NCBI RefSeq assembly: GCF_019635155.1
Contig: NZ_JAHBZY010000014.1
Location: forward strand, 1 to 64,000
Source: Nitrosomonas sp.
GTDB taxonomy: Bacteria; Pseudomonadota; Gammaproteobacteria; Burkholderiales; Nitrosomonadaceae
Direction: 5' to 3'
Length of the DNA: 64,000 nucleotides
Made by a program: the position numbers and the translations under genes. Positions 1-10,704 of the stretch are shown here, piece after piece. How positions within the stretch are numbered: the first letter of the stretch is position 1; each line of letters begins with the position of its first letter. Below the pieces are notes generated by a model. That model did no database searches. It was given only the letters and a program-made list of their open reading frames with translations, and was not told where the DNA came from.

Positions 1-939
1 CTTTGTTTACAAATTCCAGCGGCATTCTTTGGCGCAGTGCTGCTCAGATATTACGAAGCCAAGTTGGATCGTCAGCAACTTAAGGAAGCATTCGGTTATT
101 TTTTACCGGAGCGGGTCGTCAACGATATCGTTAAAAATGCCGGCGCCATGGCATTTTCCAATCAGTTGGTTTATGGCGCTTGTCTGGCGACCGATGCGGA
201 GAAGTATACAGCGCTCGCGGAGAAGCTTGAACCGCAGCAATTGGCGCAGCTGATGAATGATTATTATGCGGCTTTGTTTGAACCCGTCAGGCGGCATCAC
301 GGTATTGTTTCCGATGTGGTTGGAGACGCGATGCTGGCAATCTGGTCAAAGACCTCATCGAAAACCGATCTGAGAAAAGACGCTTGCTATGCTTGTTTGG
401 ATATTGCAGCGGCCATTGATCACTTTAATCAAGTCAGCACGTATCAACCTTTGCCGACGCGGATAGGATTGCATTTCGGTGAGATGCTACTAGGGAATAT
501 CGGTGCGCTTCATCATTACGAATACCGTGCGATCGGCGATATCGTCAATACGACTAACCGCATCCAGGGTGTCAACAAATATTTAGGTACCCGTATTCTG
601 GTGTCCTGCGAAGTGATCACGGGGCTGGATGAATTTCTGATCCGCCCCCTCGGTGATTTTCTCTTAACCGGAAAATCCACGCCGGTGAATCTGTTTGAGT
701 TGATTACGCATCGAGATTCAGCCAGCGAACGGCAATTATGGTTATGCGAAACCTTCGATCGTACCTTAAATGCATATCGGCGCCAGCATTGGGATGAGGC
801 CAGCAAAGGTTTTAATGAAATTCTTGATGTGATGCCCGAAGACGGCCCTGCCCGTTTTTTCTTGACTGCTTGTCAGCAATACCGATCGGCTGTTCCAATC
901 GATTCATGGGATCCGACCGTGCGCATCAGCAACAAATGA
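1..939 (+). CDS. CHASE2-type adenylate/guanylate cyclase, C-terminal part
   Basis: The reading frame is open from the first base of the window, so the N-terminus (expected CHASE2 sensor and membrane helices) lies outside. The visible start is a hydrophobic stretch then a basic linker, as in membrane-anchored class III cyclases. The catalytic domain covers about residues 45-225 of the visible part. Both metal-binding aspartates can be seen (in ATDAEKYT and in VVGDAMLAIW) and the transition-state Asn/Arg pair (DIVNTTNR). The base-selecting positions look unusual: Asp where adenylate cyclases have Lys, and Arg where they have Asp, so ATP versus GTP use is open. A TPR-like tail follows. It would make a cyclic nucleotide at the inner membrane; a CRP-type site lies just downstream. 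Confidence 0.85.
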   Translation, partial: LCLQIPAAFFGAVLLRYYEAKLDRQQLKEAFGYFLPERVVNDIVKNAGAMAFSNQLVYGACLATDAEKYTALAEKLEPQQLAQLMNDYYAALFEPVRRHHGIVSDVVGDAMLAIWSKTSSKTDLRKDACYACLDIAAAIDHFNQVSTYQPLPTRIGLHFGEMLLGNIGALHHYEYRAIGDIVNTTNRIQGVNKYLGTRILVSCEVITGLDEFLIRPLGDFLLTGKSTPVNLFELITHRDSASERQLWLCETFDRTLNAYRRQHWDEASKGFNEILDVMPEDGPARFFLTACQQYRSAVPIDSWDPTVRISNK

Positions 940-968
940 TGCCGCTGATTTTTCGTTAAAGCGTGTTG

Positions 969-984
969 TGTGAATTTTGTCACA
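969..984. promoter_or_regulatory. CRP-type box, TGTGA-N6-TCACA
   Basis: Both half-sites match the Crp consensus exactly. The site lies 30 bases after the stop of the cyclase gene and about 194 bases before the start of the outer-membrane FecR/TPR gene. Its centre (976.5) is 52 bp, close to five helical turns, from the centre of the FNR-type box downstream. The palindrome is seen; binding by a cAMP receptor protein is inferred. Confidence 0.6.
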
Positions 985-1021
985 AGCAGCTGATGCGGTT
1001 CCGCCTAAGATTCGAGTTAGT

Positions 1022-1035
1022 TTGATTATTATCAA
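1022..1035. promoter_or_regulatory. FNR/ANR-type box, TTGAT-N4-ATCAA
   Basis: This is a perfect match to the FNR/ANR consensus. A TATAAT hexamer at 1077-1082 would place a transcription start near 1089, so the box would be centred at about -60, a usual activator position. The hexamer 17 bp upstream of the -10 matches the -35 consensus poorly, as expected of an activator-dependent promoter. The likely target is the gene starting at 1178. Confidence 0.6.
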
Positions 1036-1177
1036 AAGATTAAATGTCCAAGCTAGTGCCAAGGTTATTTCTCTCGTATAATTCGGATCCTGCCTGAAGA
1101 AAGGTTTGTGAAAGCACTTTTCTTTGGACCGAAGGTCACGCATCGCAACGTACTTCAGATCTGGAAGAATAACAATA

Positions 1178-4100
1178 ATGAGAACATGCCAGAGATTTCA
1201 ATCTTATTTAAGTTGTCGGAGTTTTTTGGCGTGCTTATTGGTTGTTGCCTGCTTGCCGGTACTGTTGCTGATAGGTTCCGGTAAATCTTATGCTGGAGGA
1301 CCTTGTGAACCGGTTGTGGCCGAGATCATTTCAATTCAAGGGATTATCGAATTGCGTCGCGCTTCCAGTACAACTTGGCAAGCGATGACGCTGCATACCG
1401 CTATCTGCCCGGGCGACAGCGTTCGTGCCCGTACGCATAGCCGCGCGGCTTTTTTGCTAAGTAACGCGAGCGTGCTGAGATTGGATCAGAAAACGAGCAT
1501 GGCTTTTTCAAAACCGCAAAACCAGGGAAAAGCCAGTTCGCTCCTGGAATTGTTATCCGGGGCCATTCATATCATTACGCGCACGCCAAAACCGTTTAAA
1601 GTCAGAACACCGTTTGTCAATGCGGGGGTCGACGGTACCGAATTTTTTGTCGGTGTGGACGGAGATAGTACGCGACTGGTGATTTACGAAGGAAAAGTAA
1701 CCGTCAGCAATGAGCAAGGAAGCTTGGTTCTGAATGATCACCAAGCCGCTATTGCTACACGCAATACCGCTCCGCAACGTGTGACCACCATTAATCCGAC
1801 CGATGCGGTGCAGTGGGCGTTATATTATCCAGTGGTTATCAATTATCAACTGACCCTGTTGACGAATGAGTTGGCATTGCATCCGGAGTTACGGCAATCG
1901 GTAGAGCGATATCAGCAAGGCAAGACGTTCGAAGCGCTGTCAATGCTCGAAAACATCCCGGCGCGGGACTTCACAGTGAATCTTCGTTTGTATCAGGCCG
2001 GATTGTTATTGGCGCTCGGCCAGGCCGACGAAGCCGAAACGGAAATTGGCCACATACGCGACGCACAACCTAATAATAGCGATGCTTTTGCATTATTGGC
2101 GATGATTGCAGTTGTTCAAAATAAAAAAGAACACGCATTGGAGCTTGCCACGCATGCTGTCTCCTTGAATAAGGATTCTCCGGCTGCAAAACTGGCGCTT
2201 TCTTATGTGCAGCAAGCGCATTTTAAAATTGAGGAAGCGCTGAAAAGTACTCGGCAAGCCATTGCAATCGACCCGGACAATGCATTGGCTTGGGCGAGGT
2301 TGGCCAAGCTGCAAATGTCGCATGGTGACTTGGATCGTGCATTGGATGCCGCGCAGCGTGCGGTCAGTTTGAACCCCGGTTTCGCTCGGGTAAAAACAGT
2401 CTTGGGTTTTGCGCAATTGTTGCAAGTACGGATACAACAGGCCAAGGCTGAATTTTCGGGAGCGATTGCATTGGATCAAGCGGATCCGATGCCCAGGCTG
2501 GGGATGGGGTTGGCACTGATTCGCGAAGGTGAAATCGAGGCCGGTCGTCTTGAACTGGAAATAGCGGCCAGTTTGGATCCTGCCAATTCCTTAATTCGCA
2601 GCTACCTGGGTAAAGCCTATTTTGAGGAGAGGCGTTATCCGCTTGCCAGCACACAGTTTGATTTGGCCAAAGAAAAAGACTCGCAAGATCCGACCCCCTG
2701 GTTTTATGATGCCATTCAAAAGCAAACCCAGAACAGACCGGTCGAAGCTTTGATGGACTTGCAGAAATCTATCGAGCTTAATAACAACCGTGCCGTATAC
2801 CGGTCGAAGTTTATGCTGGATCAGGATGAAGCGGCGCGCGGTTCGAGCCTGGCGCGGATCTATGATAATTTGGGATTTGAGAAGCGCGCGCTGGTGGAAA
2901 CAGCCCGATCGCTGAGTATTGATCCGGCGAATCACTCCTCGCATCGTTTCTTGTCGGATGCGTATGCGAATATCTCGCGGCATGAAGTGGCGCGCGTCAG
3001 TGAATTATTGCAAGCGCAGTTGCTGCAACCTATTAACGTGAATCCGGTGCAACCGCATTTGGCTGTGGTGGATCTCAATATCATTAACAATACCGGTCCG
3101 ACCAGAGCGGGGTTTAACGAGTTTGCACCGTTAATGGAGCGCAATAAGCCACAATTGGTCGCATCCGGGGTTGCCGGTAGTAACAGTACTTTTGGAAATG
3201 AAGCGACACTCTCAGCGGTTTACGACCGGGCTTCGGTCAGTCTCGGGCAGTATCACTTTCAGTCCGATGGATTTCGTTCCAATAATGATCAGAATCATAA
3301 TATCTATAATGCTTTCGTGCAGTATGCATTAACACCGAAATTGAATGTTCAGGCCGAGTTTCGCCGGCGTAATTCCGAACATGGCGATTTACTGCTTGAT
3401 TTTAATCCGTCGTTTCATTCGTGGAATCGAAGGCACCTGGATCAGGATACCGCTCGTGGCGGAATACATTATTCACTTTCTTCAAAACAGGATTTTCTGA
3501 TTTCCGGTATTTATTATGACCGCCGCGAGAATCAAGTTTTTCCATTTGATCCTGCTTTCTTAACGACCCGGAGTAGTTTGAAAGACCAAGGCTATCAACT
3601 GGAAGGACAATATCTGCATCGCGATAAATTTGTTAATCTGGTTACCGGAGCAGGCGCTTATCAAATTGATGCCAGGCATCTATGTAGTGGCATTCCATGT
3701 TCTTCGGCCTCGAGTAAAATAAATTTTACTCGGGAACGCGAGAATGCTTATATTTACTCGAACCTGAATTTCTTTGCAAATATCAATGCAACTTTAGGCG
3801 TGAGCTATGATGCTTTTAGAGATGGTGTCGATCAACATTTTGATGCCGTGAATCCGAAGTTTGGATTGCAGTGGGATCTCACGTCGGCGCTTCGATTACG
3901 GTTAGCTTGGTTCGAGTCGGTGAAATCCGCGTTGATTGCGAATCAGACGTTGGAACCGACACAAGTGGCCGGATTTAATCAGATGTTCGATGATTTGAAC
4001 GGCACGCGATCAAGGCGCATGGGAGCAGGATTGGATGCTGCTTTCAGTAAGAATTTATACGGCGGCATGGAAGTATCGGACCGGGATTTGAAGGTTCCTT

Positions 4101-4603
4101 ATCTCAATAGTAATTTCAGACAGTTTGCCAGTGAGCAGCAACAGGAAAGACTGTACCGTTCGTATTTGTACTGGCTGCCGAATGCGCATTGGGCGATCAA
4201 TGGAGAATTCCAGTATGAACAGTATGATCGTGCAGCAGTCTTCGTCAACGATCCCAATAAACCTTACGAAATCCACTCACTCAGCGCACCGGTGACGATT
4301 AACTATTTTCATCCAAATGGTTTCTTCGGCAAAGTCAGTACAACTTACTTGCAACAGAGTCTAAAACGCTTGCCGGATGCCGATCCTCAACTGACAGAAG
4401 GTAATAGCGATTTTGTGCTGTTGGATGCGGCATTCGGTTACCGATTACCCAATCGGAGAGGAATCCTGAGTTTTGAAGGACGAAATCTGAGCGATGAGCA
4501 GTTCTACTATCGCAGCTATAACTTCCAGTTTAATGAGATGAATACCTCTTCCCGTTTCATTCCGACTCGTACATTCTTTGTACGTCTTACTTTAAATTAT
4601 TGA
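1178..4603 (+). CDS. FecR-domain/TPR protein with outer-membrane beta-barrel
   Basis: The frame opens with TTG at 1124, but ATG 1178 follows a GGAAGA ribosome site and begins a clear signal peptide (about 40 residues), giving 1141 aa. A FecR domain (about residues 45-150) is followed by roughly 330 residues of TPR repeats (260-600) and then a C-terminal region of alternating aromatic strands (about 650-1141) ending in an aromatic residue, as in TonB-receptor-like barrels; the last segment contains the SFEGRNLSDEQFYYR type of final strands. No plug domain was recognised. It probably sits in the outer membrane with FecR and TPR parts in the periplasm. It follows a cyclase gene and CRP/FNR boxes. 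The cargo or partner is unknown; a secretion or surface-display role is possible. Confidence 0.8.
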   Translation: MRTCQRFQSYLSCRSFLACLLVVACLPVLLLIGSGKSYAGGPCEPVVAEIISIQGIIELRRASSTTWQAMTLHTAICPGDSVRARTHSRAAFLLSNASVLRLDQKTSMAFSKPQNQGKASSLLELLSGAIHIITRTPKPFKVRTPFVNAGVDGTEFFVGVDGDSTRLVIYEGKVTVSNEQGSLVLNDHQAAIATRNTAPQRVTTINPTDAVQWALYYPVVINYQLTLLTNELALHPELRQSVERYQQGKTFEALSMLENIPARDFTVNLRLYQAGLLLALGQADEAETEIGHIRDAQPNNSDAFALLAMIAVVQNKKEHALELATHAVSLNKDSPAAKLALSYVQQAHFKIEEALKSTRQAIAIDPDNALAWARLAKLQMSHGDLDRALDAAQRAVSLNPGFARVKTVLGFAQLLQVRIQQAKAEFSGAIALDQADPMPRLGMGLALIREGEIEAGRLELEIAASLDPANSLIRSYLGKAYFEERRYPLASTQFDLAKEKDSQDPTPWFYDAIQKQTQNRPVEALMDLQKSIELNNNRAVYRSKFMLDQDEAARGSSLARIYDNLGFEKRALVETARSLSIDPANHSSHRFLSDAYANISRHEVARVSELLQAQLLQPINVNPVQPHLAVVDLNIINNTGPTRAGFNEFAPLMERNKPQLVASGVAGSNSTFGNEATLSAVYDRASVSLGQYHFQSDGFRSNNDQNHNIYNAFVQYALTPKLNVQAEFRRRNSEHGDLLLDFNPSFHSWNRRHLDQDTARGGIHYSLSSKQDFLISGIYYDRRENQVFPFDPAFLTTRSSLKDQGYQLEGQYLHRDKFVNLVTGAGAYQIDARHLCSGIPCSSASSKINFTRERENAYIYSNLNFFANINATLGVSYDAFRDGVDQHFDAVNPKFGLQWDLTSALRLRLAWFESVKSALIANQTLEPTQVAGFNQMFDDLNGTRSRRMGAGLDAAFSKNLYGGMEVSDRDLKVPYLNSNFRQFASEQQQERLYRSYLYWLPNAHWAINGEFQYEQYDRAAVFVNDPNKPYEIHSLSAPVTINYFHPNGFFGKVSTTYLQQSLKRLPDADPQLTEGNSDFVLLDAAFGYRLPNRRGILSFEGRNLSDEQFYYRSYNFQFNEMNTSSRFIPTRTFFVRLTLNY

Positions 4604-4618
4604 TAAAGGAGTTTTGAA

Positions 4619-4954
4619 ATGCCTAAACCTATTCCAGCGACTGCCTTAAACGCGTTAAAAAGTGAAGCCGGTATCGATGATGTCGTTGTGATGCTGTGCA
4701 TCGACAAGACTGGTAAAGTTCATCAATTGAAAGGAGCGAACGTGAATGGCAGTGACCAAACGGCTGCTCGTCCGCTTACAACCACGACAGCAGCGGTTCA
4801 GACAATCAGTATGATCCAGCATACAGATCAACCGACACTTGCATCGCTCAATCCGGGAGGAGCGTCAGGTGGTGGAACGCCAAGTCCACAGACTGCAACA
4901 CGTACTTGCATAACAGTCATCATTGGTGGCGCATCAGTTACTTATTGTTGGTAG
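4619..4954 (+). CDS. Small protein of unknown function (111 aa), two-Cys C-terminus
   Basis: ATG 4619 follows an AAAGGAG site, only 15 bases after the FecR/TPR/barrel gene, so the two are probably cotranscribed. There is no signal peptide. Residues 1-40 look like a folded, charged N-terminal piece (GIDDVVVMLCIDKTGKVHQL). The middle is Thr/Ser/Gly-rich and disordered, and the last 15 residues carry two Cys around a hydrophobic core and end in Cys-Trp. I do not recognise the family. A substrate of the neighbouring outer-membrane protein, or a peptide precursor with an N-terminal leader, are possibilities that rest only on context and shape. Confidence 0.6.
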   Translation: MPKPIPATALNALKSEAGIDDVVVMLCIDKTGKVHQLKGANVNGSDQTAARPLTTTTAAVQTISMIQHTDQPTLASLNPGGASGGGTPSPQTATRTCITVIIGGASVTYCW

Positions 4955-5040
4955 CCAGCTTAAATATACGTACGGGTCGGATACTCGGAAATTAAGAATT
5001 GTTGCAATTGTTGTGTAGTAAGCAGCGCTTGTCAAAAAGA

Positions 5041-5070
5041 AAAAGCACATCAGAAATCTGATGTGCTTTT
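5041..5070. terminator. Bidirectional intrinsic terminator
   Basis: Perfect 14-base arms (5041-5054 and 5057-5070) are flanked by A-rich sequence on the left and a T run on the right. It can end transcription both from the 111-aa gene (plus) and from hppA (minus), whose convergent ends it separates. Confidence 0.85.
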
Positions 5071-5094
5071 TTTATTACCGCCTTAAAAATCAGA

Positions 5095-7155
5095 TCATAG
5101 CAACGGAATAATCAGCAATGCCACAATATTGATGATTTTAATCAATGGATTGATTGCCGGGCCCGCGGTGTCTTTGTAAGGATCCCCCACGGTATCGCCT
5201 GTTACCGATGCCTTGTGGGCTTCGCTACCTTTACCGCCGAAATGCCCGTCTTCGATATGCTTTTTAGCATTATCCCAAGCACCGCCACCGGTTGTCATCG
5301 AAATTGCAACGAACAAACCGGTTACGATTGAACCCATTAATACACCGCCCAATGCTTGCGGTCCGAGGATCACGCCGACCAGCAGCGGAATCAATACCGG
5401 CAGCAATGAAGGAACCATCATTTCCTTAATGGCCGCTTTAGTGAGCATATCCACTGCACGGGAATAATCCGGTTTAGCCGTACCCTCCATGATTCCCGGA
5501 ATTTCTTTAAACTGACGGCGTACTTCGATCACAACGGAACCTGCGGCACGTCCCACCGCTTCCATCGACATCGCTCCGAAAAGATACGGAATCATACCGC
5601 CGATAAAGAGGCCGATAATAACCATGTGATTCGACAGGTCGAATGATAACTCAAAACCGGCATGTTCCAATGCATGTGTGTAGTCAGCGAATAGTACCAG
5701 TGCCGCTAGGCCGGCGGAGCCGATTGCATAACCTTTGGTTACCGCTTTGGTGGTGTTACCAACGGCATCCAGTGGATCGGTGATGGCGCGAACCGAATCG
5801 GGCATCTCCGACATTTCAGCGATACCACCGGCGTTATCGGTAATCGGACCATATGCATCCAATGCGACGATGATACCGGTCATCGATAGCATCGAGGTGG
5901 CTGCAATAGCAATTCCGTACAAACCGGCCAGTGCGTACGCCAATAAAATGGTGATACAAACTGCCAGCACCGGTGCTGCGGTTGCGCGCATTGAAACACC
6001 GAGACCTGCGATGATATTGGTTGCATGTCCCGTTGTAGATGCTTCGGCAACGTGTTGAACCGGCGGAAAATCGGTTGATGTGTAATATTCAGTGATGACA
6101 ACCATCAATCCGGTTAGTACCAATCCAAGCGCAGCCGCCAGAAAAACGCGCATGACCAGCATGCCGCCCGCTACTTCGGTGCCGTCGAGATCCAGCGACA
6201 TGCCGCTCATGAACCAAACGGTTACGGGAAGATATGCTAATAATGCAATACCGCCGGCAACTGCCAAGCCGCGGTAGAGCGCATTCATGATCTTACCGCC
6301 TTCGCGCATTTTGACGTAGTAGCAACCGATAATCGAGGCAACGATAGATACTGCGCCTAACATCAATGGATAAATCACGGCGTCAACAGCGTTTGCCGTA
6401 AATAACAATGCGCCCAGAATCATGGTTGCGATGATGGTCACAGCATAGGTTTCGAACAAGTCGGCGGCCATACCGGCGCAATCACCGACATTATCACCGA
6501 CATTATCTGCAATTACCGCTGGGTTACGAGGATCGTCTTCCGGAATGCCGGCTTCTACTTTACCGACCAGATCCGCACCGACGTCCGCGCCTTTGGTGAA
6601 AATACCGCCACCCAAACGAGCGAAGATGGAGATCAGCGATCCGCCGAATGCAAAGCCGATCAGCGGTTTGATAATGTCGCTAACTGCTTGTTCGGCATCC
6701 GATCCACTACTGAATAACATGGCACAGTATCCGGCCACGCCTAGCAGACCTAACCCGACAACCAGCATACCTGTTACCGCGCCACCCCGGAAAGCAATCG
6801 CCAGTGCTTCGTTCAATCCGACGCTTGCTGCCTGAGCAGTACGCACATTCGACTGAACCGATACGGTCATTCCCAGGAAGCCTGCGGCACCGGAGAGGAT
6901 TGCACCTAATGCGAAACCAACAGCCGTATCCCAACCCAGTGCTAACCAGAGCGCGAAAAATAGAACAGCACCGACCATCCCGATCGTCATATATTGACGC
7001 TTAAGATACGCGGAAGCACCTTCTTGAATTGCTTTTGCAATTTCTTGCATCCGCTGACTGCCTGTAGATTGATCAAAAATACCCTTGATCCATATACCAC
7101 TGAATACGAGGGCTACAATCGCGCTAATAATTGCGATAACTAAACCACTAGCCAT
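5095..7155 (-). CDS. hppA: Membrane-bound proton-translocating pyrophosphatase
   Basis: It hydrolyses cytoplasmic pyrophosphate and pumps protons across the inner membrane. The protein is a many-helix integral membrane enzyme of 686 aa, counting from ATG 7155, which has a GGAG site; a TTG four codons upstream lacks one. The substrate motifs are plain: [11 protein letters not shown], then [19 protein letters not shown], and near the C-terminus DNAKKHIE and [14 protein letters not shown]. The sequence [10 protein letters not shown] carries Lys at the position that marks the potassium-independent subfamily (established for this family). The next gene on the same strand is PPi-dependent phosphofructokinase, which points to a PPi-centred energy economy. 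Confidence 0.97.
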   Translation of the reverse strand: MASGLVIAIISAIVALVFSGIWIKGIFDQSTGSQRMQEIAKAIQEGASAYLKRQYMTIGMVGAVLFFALWLALGWDTAVGFALGAILSGAAGFLGMTVSVQSNVRTAQAASVGLNEALAIAFRGGAVTGMLVVGLGLLGVAGYCAMLFSSGSDAEQAVSDIIKPLIGFAFGGSLISIFARLGGGIFTKGADVGADLVGKVEAGIPEDDPRNPAVIADNVGDNVGDCAGMAADLFETYAVTIIATMILGALLFTANAVDAVIYPLMLGAVSIVASIIGCYYVKMREGGKIMNALYRGLAVAGGIALLAYLPVTVWFMSGMSLDLDGTEVAGGMLVMRVFLAAALGLVLTGLMVVITEYYTSTDFPPVQHVAEASTTGHATNIIAGLGVSMRATAAPVLAVCITILLAYALAGLYGIAIAATSMLSMTGIIVALDAYGPITDNAGGIAEMSEMPDSVRAITDPLDAVGNTTKAVTKGYAIGSAGLAALVLFADYTHALEHAGFELSFDLSNHMVIIGLFIGGMIPYLFGAMSMEAVGRAAGSVVIEVRRQFKEIPGIMEGTAKPDYSRAVDMLTKAAIKEMMVPSLLPVLIPLLVGVILGPQALGGVLMGSIVTGLFVAISMTTGGGAWDNAKKHIEDGHFGGKGSEAHKASVTGDTVGDPYKDTAGPAINPLIKIINIVALLIIPLL

Positions 7156-7191
7156 AGAGAGCTCCAATTAAAGTCAGACCATAAAAACGAT

Positions 7192-7222
7192 ATGTGAAAT
7201 CTTGGCCTCATTGATTTCACAT
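7192..7222 (-). promoter_or_regulatory. Inverted repeat in the hppA leader
   Basis: Ten-base perfect arms (7192-7201 and 7213-7222) flank an 11-base spacer, 37-67 bases before the hppA start. On the minus strand the hairpin is followed by a short T-rich stretch. It could be an operator or an RNA hairpin; the sequence does not decide. The rest of 7223-7378 holds no gene. Confidence 0.4.
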
Positions 7223-7378
7223 GATTAAACATTTGTTCGAAGATAAAATCAGGTTGTATTTTATCTGTTCTTGTTCATTGAATGCATCAAATATTTATGA
7301 AATTTAGATTGTTAGGTAATTGAATTCATCGTGTTTGACTTCCTTACAACACCGAAACAATGATCGTTTTATTGCTTG

Positions 7379-8638
7379 TTAAATTTTGAATTCACCCAAT
7401 TTCTTTGGAACAGCCACGTTTTTTAACCGCACATAATCCGGCAAGCCATTTTTGTAAGGCGGATAATCCTCGCCTTCGATCAATGGCGCTAAATATTCAC
7501 GGCAGGATTGACTGATGCCGAAGCCATCTTCACTGATAAATTCAGCCGGCATCATTTTTTCGACATTTGCAACATTCGAAAGCTGCGCCATTCCGACCGA
7601 CCATTTATAAGGTACGTTGGATTCCCTGACGATCGTAGGCATTACCGAATTATGCCCGGCAATAGCATATTCAACCGCAGCTTTACCCATTGCGTACGCT
7701 TGTTCGACATCGGCTTTGGATGCAATATGTCGTGCAGCACGTTGCAGATAATCCGCGACACCCCAGTGATATTTCAACCCCAATCCATCTTTAATGATAT
7801 TGGCGACGACGGGGGCTACGCCGCCTAACTGCGCGTGTCCGAATGCATCACGCAGTCCTTGGTCGGATAGGAAGTTACCATCCGCGCCTTTTACACCTTC
7901 TGAAACCACAACCGAGCAATAGCCATATTCTTTGACATAGTGATCAACTTTCGCAAGGAATTTTGCTTTGTTAAATGTGATTTCCGGAAATAAAATCACG
8001 ATTGGAATTTCGCAATCCGGGCTGGACGCCAAGCCGCCTGCGGCCGCGATCCAACCGGCATGACGCCCCATCACTTCCAGAACAAACACTTTCGTGGATG
8101 TTTTGGACATGCTCGCCACATCAAAGCTCGCTTCACGGGTGGAGACCGCAATATACTTAGCGACCGAGCCAAAACCGGGACAGCAATCGGTGATCGGCAA
8201 GTCGTTATCGACGGTCTTAGGTACGTGAATAGCCTGAATCGGATAGCCCAGGGTGCCGGATAATTGCGAAACCTTTAAGCAGGTATCCGCGGAATCGCCG
8301 CCGCCATTATAAAAGAAATAGCCGATATCATGCGCTTTGAATACTTCGATCAAGCGTTCGTATTCGCGCCGGTTTTGCTCCAAGCTTTTCAGTTTGTAGC
8401 GGCACGAGCCGAATGCGCCGGACGGGGTATATCGCAAACCGGCGATTGCAGCGGCTGAATCGGCACTGGTATCGATCAGATCTTCTGTCAATGCGCCGAT
8501 GATACCGTTGCGGCCCGCGTAAACGGTGCCGATTTTATCGGTATGCTGGCGCGCTGTTTCCAATACGCCTGCGGCAGACGCGTTAATGACCGCAGTAACG
8601 CCACCGGATTGTGCATAAAATGCATTCTTTGTTGCCAT
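7379..8638 (-). CDS. pfp: Pyrophosphate-dependent 6-phosphofructokinase
   Basis: It interconverts fructose 6-phosphate and fructose 1,6-bisphosphate with PPi as phosphoryl donor. It has 419 aa from ATG 8638, which has an AGGAG site; the frame continues seven codons upstream without one. The family motifs are YNGGGDSADT (Asp in place of the Gly that favours ATP), PKTVDNDLP with the PPi-type Lys, and MGRHAGW. The length suits the 400-430 aa PPi type rather than the 320-aa ATP enzyme. It lies 211 bases upstream of hppA on the same strand, and the adk gene is upstream in turn, so three PPi/adenylate enzymes sit together. Confidence 0.93.
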   Translation of the reverse strand: MATKNAFYAQSGGVTAVINASAAGVLETARQHTDKIGTVYAGRNGIIGALTEDLIDTSADSAAAIAGLRYTPSGAFGSCRYKLKSLEQNRREYERLIEVFKAHDIGYFFYNGGGDSADTCLKVSQLSGTLGYPIQAIHVPKTVDNDLPITDCCPGFGSVAKYIAVSTREASFDVASMSKTSTKVFVLEVMGRHAGWIAAAGGLASSPDCEIPIVILFPEITFNKAKFLAKVDHYVKEYGYCSVVVSEGVKGADGNFLSDQGLRDAFGHAQLGGVAPVVANIIKDGLGLKYHWGVADYLQRAARHIASKADVEQAYAMGKAAVEYAIAGHNSVMPTIVRESNVPYKWSVGMAQLSNVANVEKMMPAEFISEDGFGISQSCREYLAPLIEGEDYPPYKNGLPDYVRLKNVAVPKKLGEFKI

Positions 8639-8702
8639 AATTTTCTCCTGAATGGTCAAATCAAAATCATAAACCCATATTTCTATAAATTTGCACGAAC
8701 AA

Positions 8703-8736
8703 AAACCCAGACTGCGATTTGTCGCAATCTGAGTTT
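8703..8736 (-). terminator. Intrinsic terminator downstream of adk
   Basis: Fifteen-base arms (8703-8717 and 8722-8736, 13 of 15 paired) close on a four-base loop and are followed on the minus strand by a run of five T. It would end adk transcription before pfp. Confidence 0.7.
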
Positions 8737-8773
8737 CTAATCTTTGATATTAAGATAAATCAGTTAATTAAGC

Positions 8774-9466
<693 letters not shown>

Positions 9467-9649
9467 TCAGCGCCGATTACCATCCGGTGCTGCGTAATTT
9501 CGCGCAATTATAACGCACGTGCGTTTGATTCTCGAGTTTTTTACTATGTTATTCTTTTTTCCGCCTAAACAATGATATGAAACAAGTTAGATGGACCGGA
9601 TACGGTTATGCGATAATTTCCAGATTCTTCATATAGGATTCGATTCAGC

Positions 9650-10699
9650 ATGGATGAAAATAGAAGCAAGGCATTAGATGCAGCATTGGCACAAATCGAG
9701 AAACAATTCGGTAAAGGCTCCATCATGCGGCTTGGCGCAAATGATGTCGCCTACGACATCCAAGTCGTTTCCACCGGCTCGCTCGGGCTGGATATTGCGT
9801 TAGGCGTCGGGGGGTTACCGCGCGGCCGGATTATCGAAATCTACGGCCCGGAATCTTCCGGTAAAACCACGCTGACCTTGCAAGTCATCGCGGAGATGCA
9901 GAAATTGGGCGGTACTGCGGCGTTTATCGACGCGGAACATGCACTGGATCCGCAATATGCACAGAAAATCGGGGTGAATGTTAAAGAATTGTTGATTTCG
10001 CAACCGGATAACGGCGAGCAGGCATTGGAAATCGCCGACATGCTGGTGCGCTCCGGTTCGATCGATATCATTGTGATCGATTCAGTGGCTGCATTGACGC
10101 CACGCGCCGAAATCGAAGGCGATATGGGCGATCCGCAAATGGGCTTGCAAGCGCGACTGATGTCACAAGCGTTGCGCAAACTAACTGCCAACATCAAGCG
10201 CAGCAATACCATGGTCATCTTCATCAATCAAATCCGTATGAAAATCGGTGTGATGTTCGGTAACCCCGAAACCACGACCGGCGGCAATGCGCTGAAATTT
10301 TATGCGTCAGTGCGTCTGGATATTCGCCGCACCGGTTCGATCAAGAACGGCGAAGAAACCATTGGCAATGAAACCCGCGTCAAAGTGGTTAAAAACAAAG
10401 TGGCGCCGCCATTCAAACAAGCGGATTTTGATATTCTCTACGGCGAGGGCATTTCGCGCGAGAGCGAAATTATCGAATTGGGTGTGCTGCATAAATTGAT
10501 CGATAAATCCGGCGCCTGGTACGCCTATAAAGGTGAAAAAATCGGTCAAGGCAAAGATAATGTGCGCGAATATTTGAAAGAACGCAAAGACATGGCGCAA
10601 GAAATCGAGCAAAAAATCCGTGCGATTGTCGGTATTCCCGATCACGGCAAGCCGATTAAAGACAAAGCCGGGAAAGACAAAATCGATAAAGAGAAATAA
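9650..10699 (+). CDS. recA: Recombinase A
   Basis: It forms the ATP-dependent DNA filament for strand exchange and SOS signalling. It has 349 aa, with P-loop GPESSGKTT at about residues 66-74, the MAW-type N-terminal helix region, and the loop-2 region around [28 protein letters not shown] (conserved blocks only). The C-terminus is Lys/Asp-rich as usual. ATG 9650 follows ATAGGA. No CTGT-N8-ACAG type LexA box was found in the 200 bases upstream. recX follows after five bases. Confidence 0.98.
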   Translation: MDENRSKALDAALAQIEKQFGKGSIMRLGANDVAYDIQVVSTGSLGLDIALGVGGLPRGRIIEIYGPESSGKTTLTLQVIAEMQKLGGTAAFIDAEHALDPQYAQKIGVNVKELLISQPDNGEQALEIADMLVRSGSIDIIVIDSVAALTPRAEIEGDMGDPQMGLQARLMSQALRKLTANIKRSNTMVIFINQIRMKIGVMFGNPETTTGGNALKFYASVRLDIRRTGSIKNGEETIGNETRVKVVKNKVAPPFKQADFDILYGEGISRESEIIELGVLHKLIDKSGAWYAYKGEKIGQGKDNVREYLKERKDMAQEIEQKIRAIVGIPDHGKPIKDKAGKDKIDKEK

Positions 10700-10704
10700 C
10701 CCGG

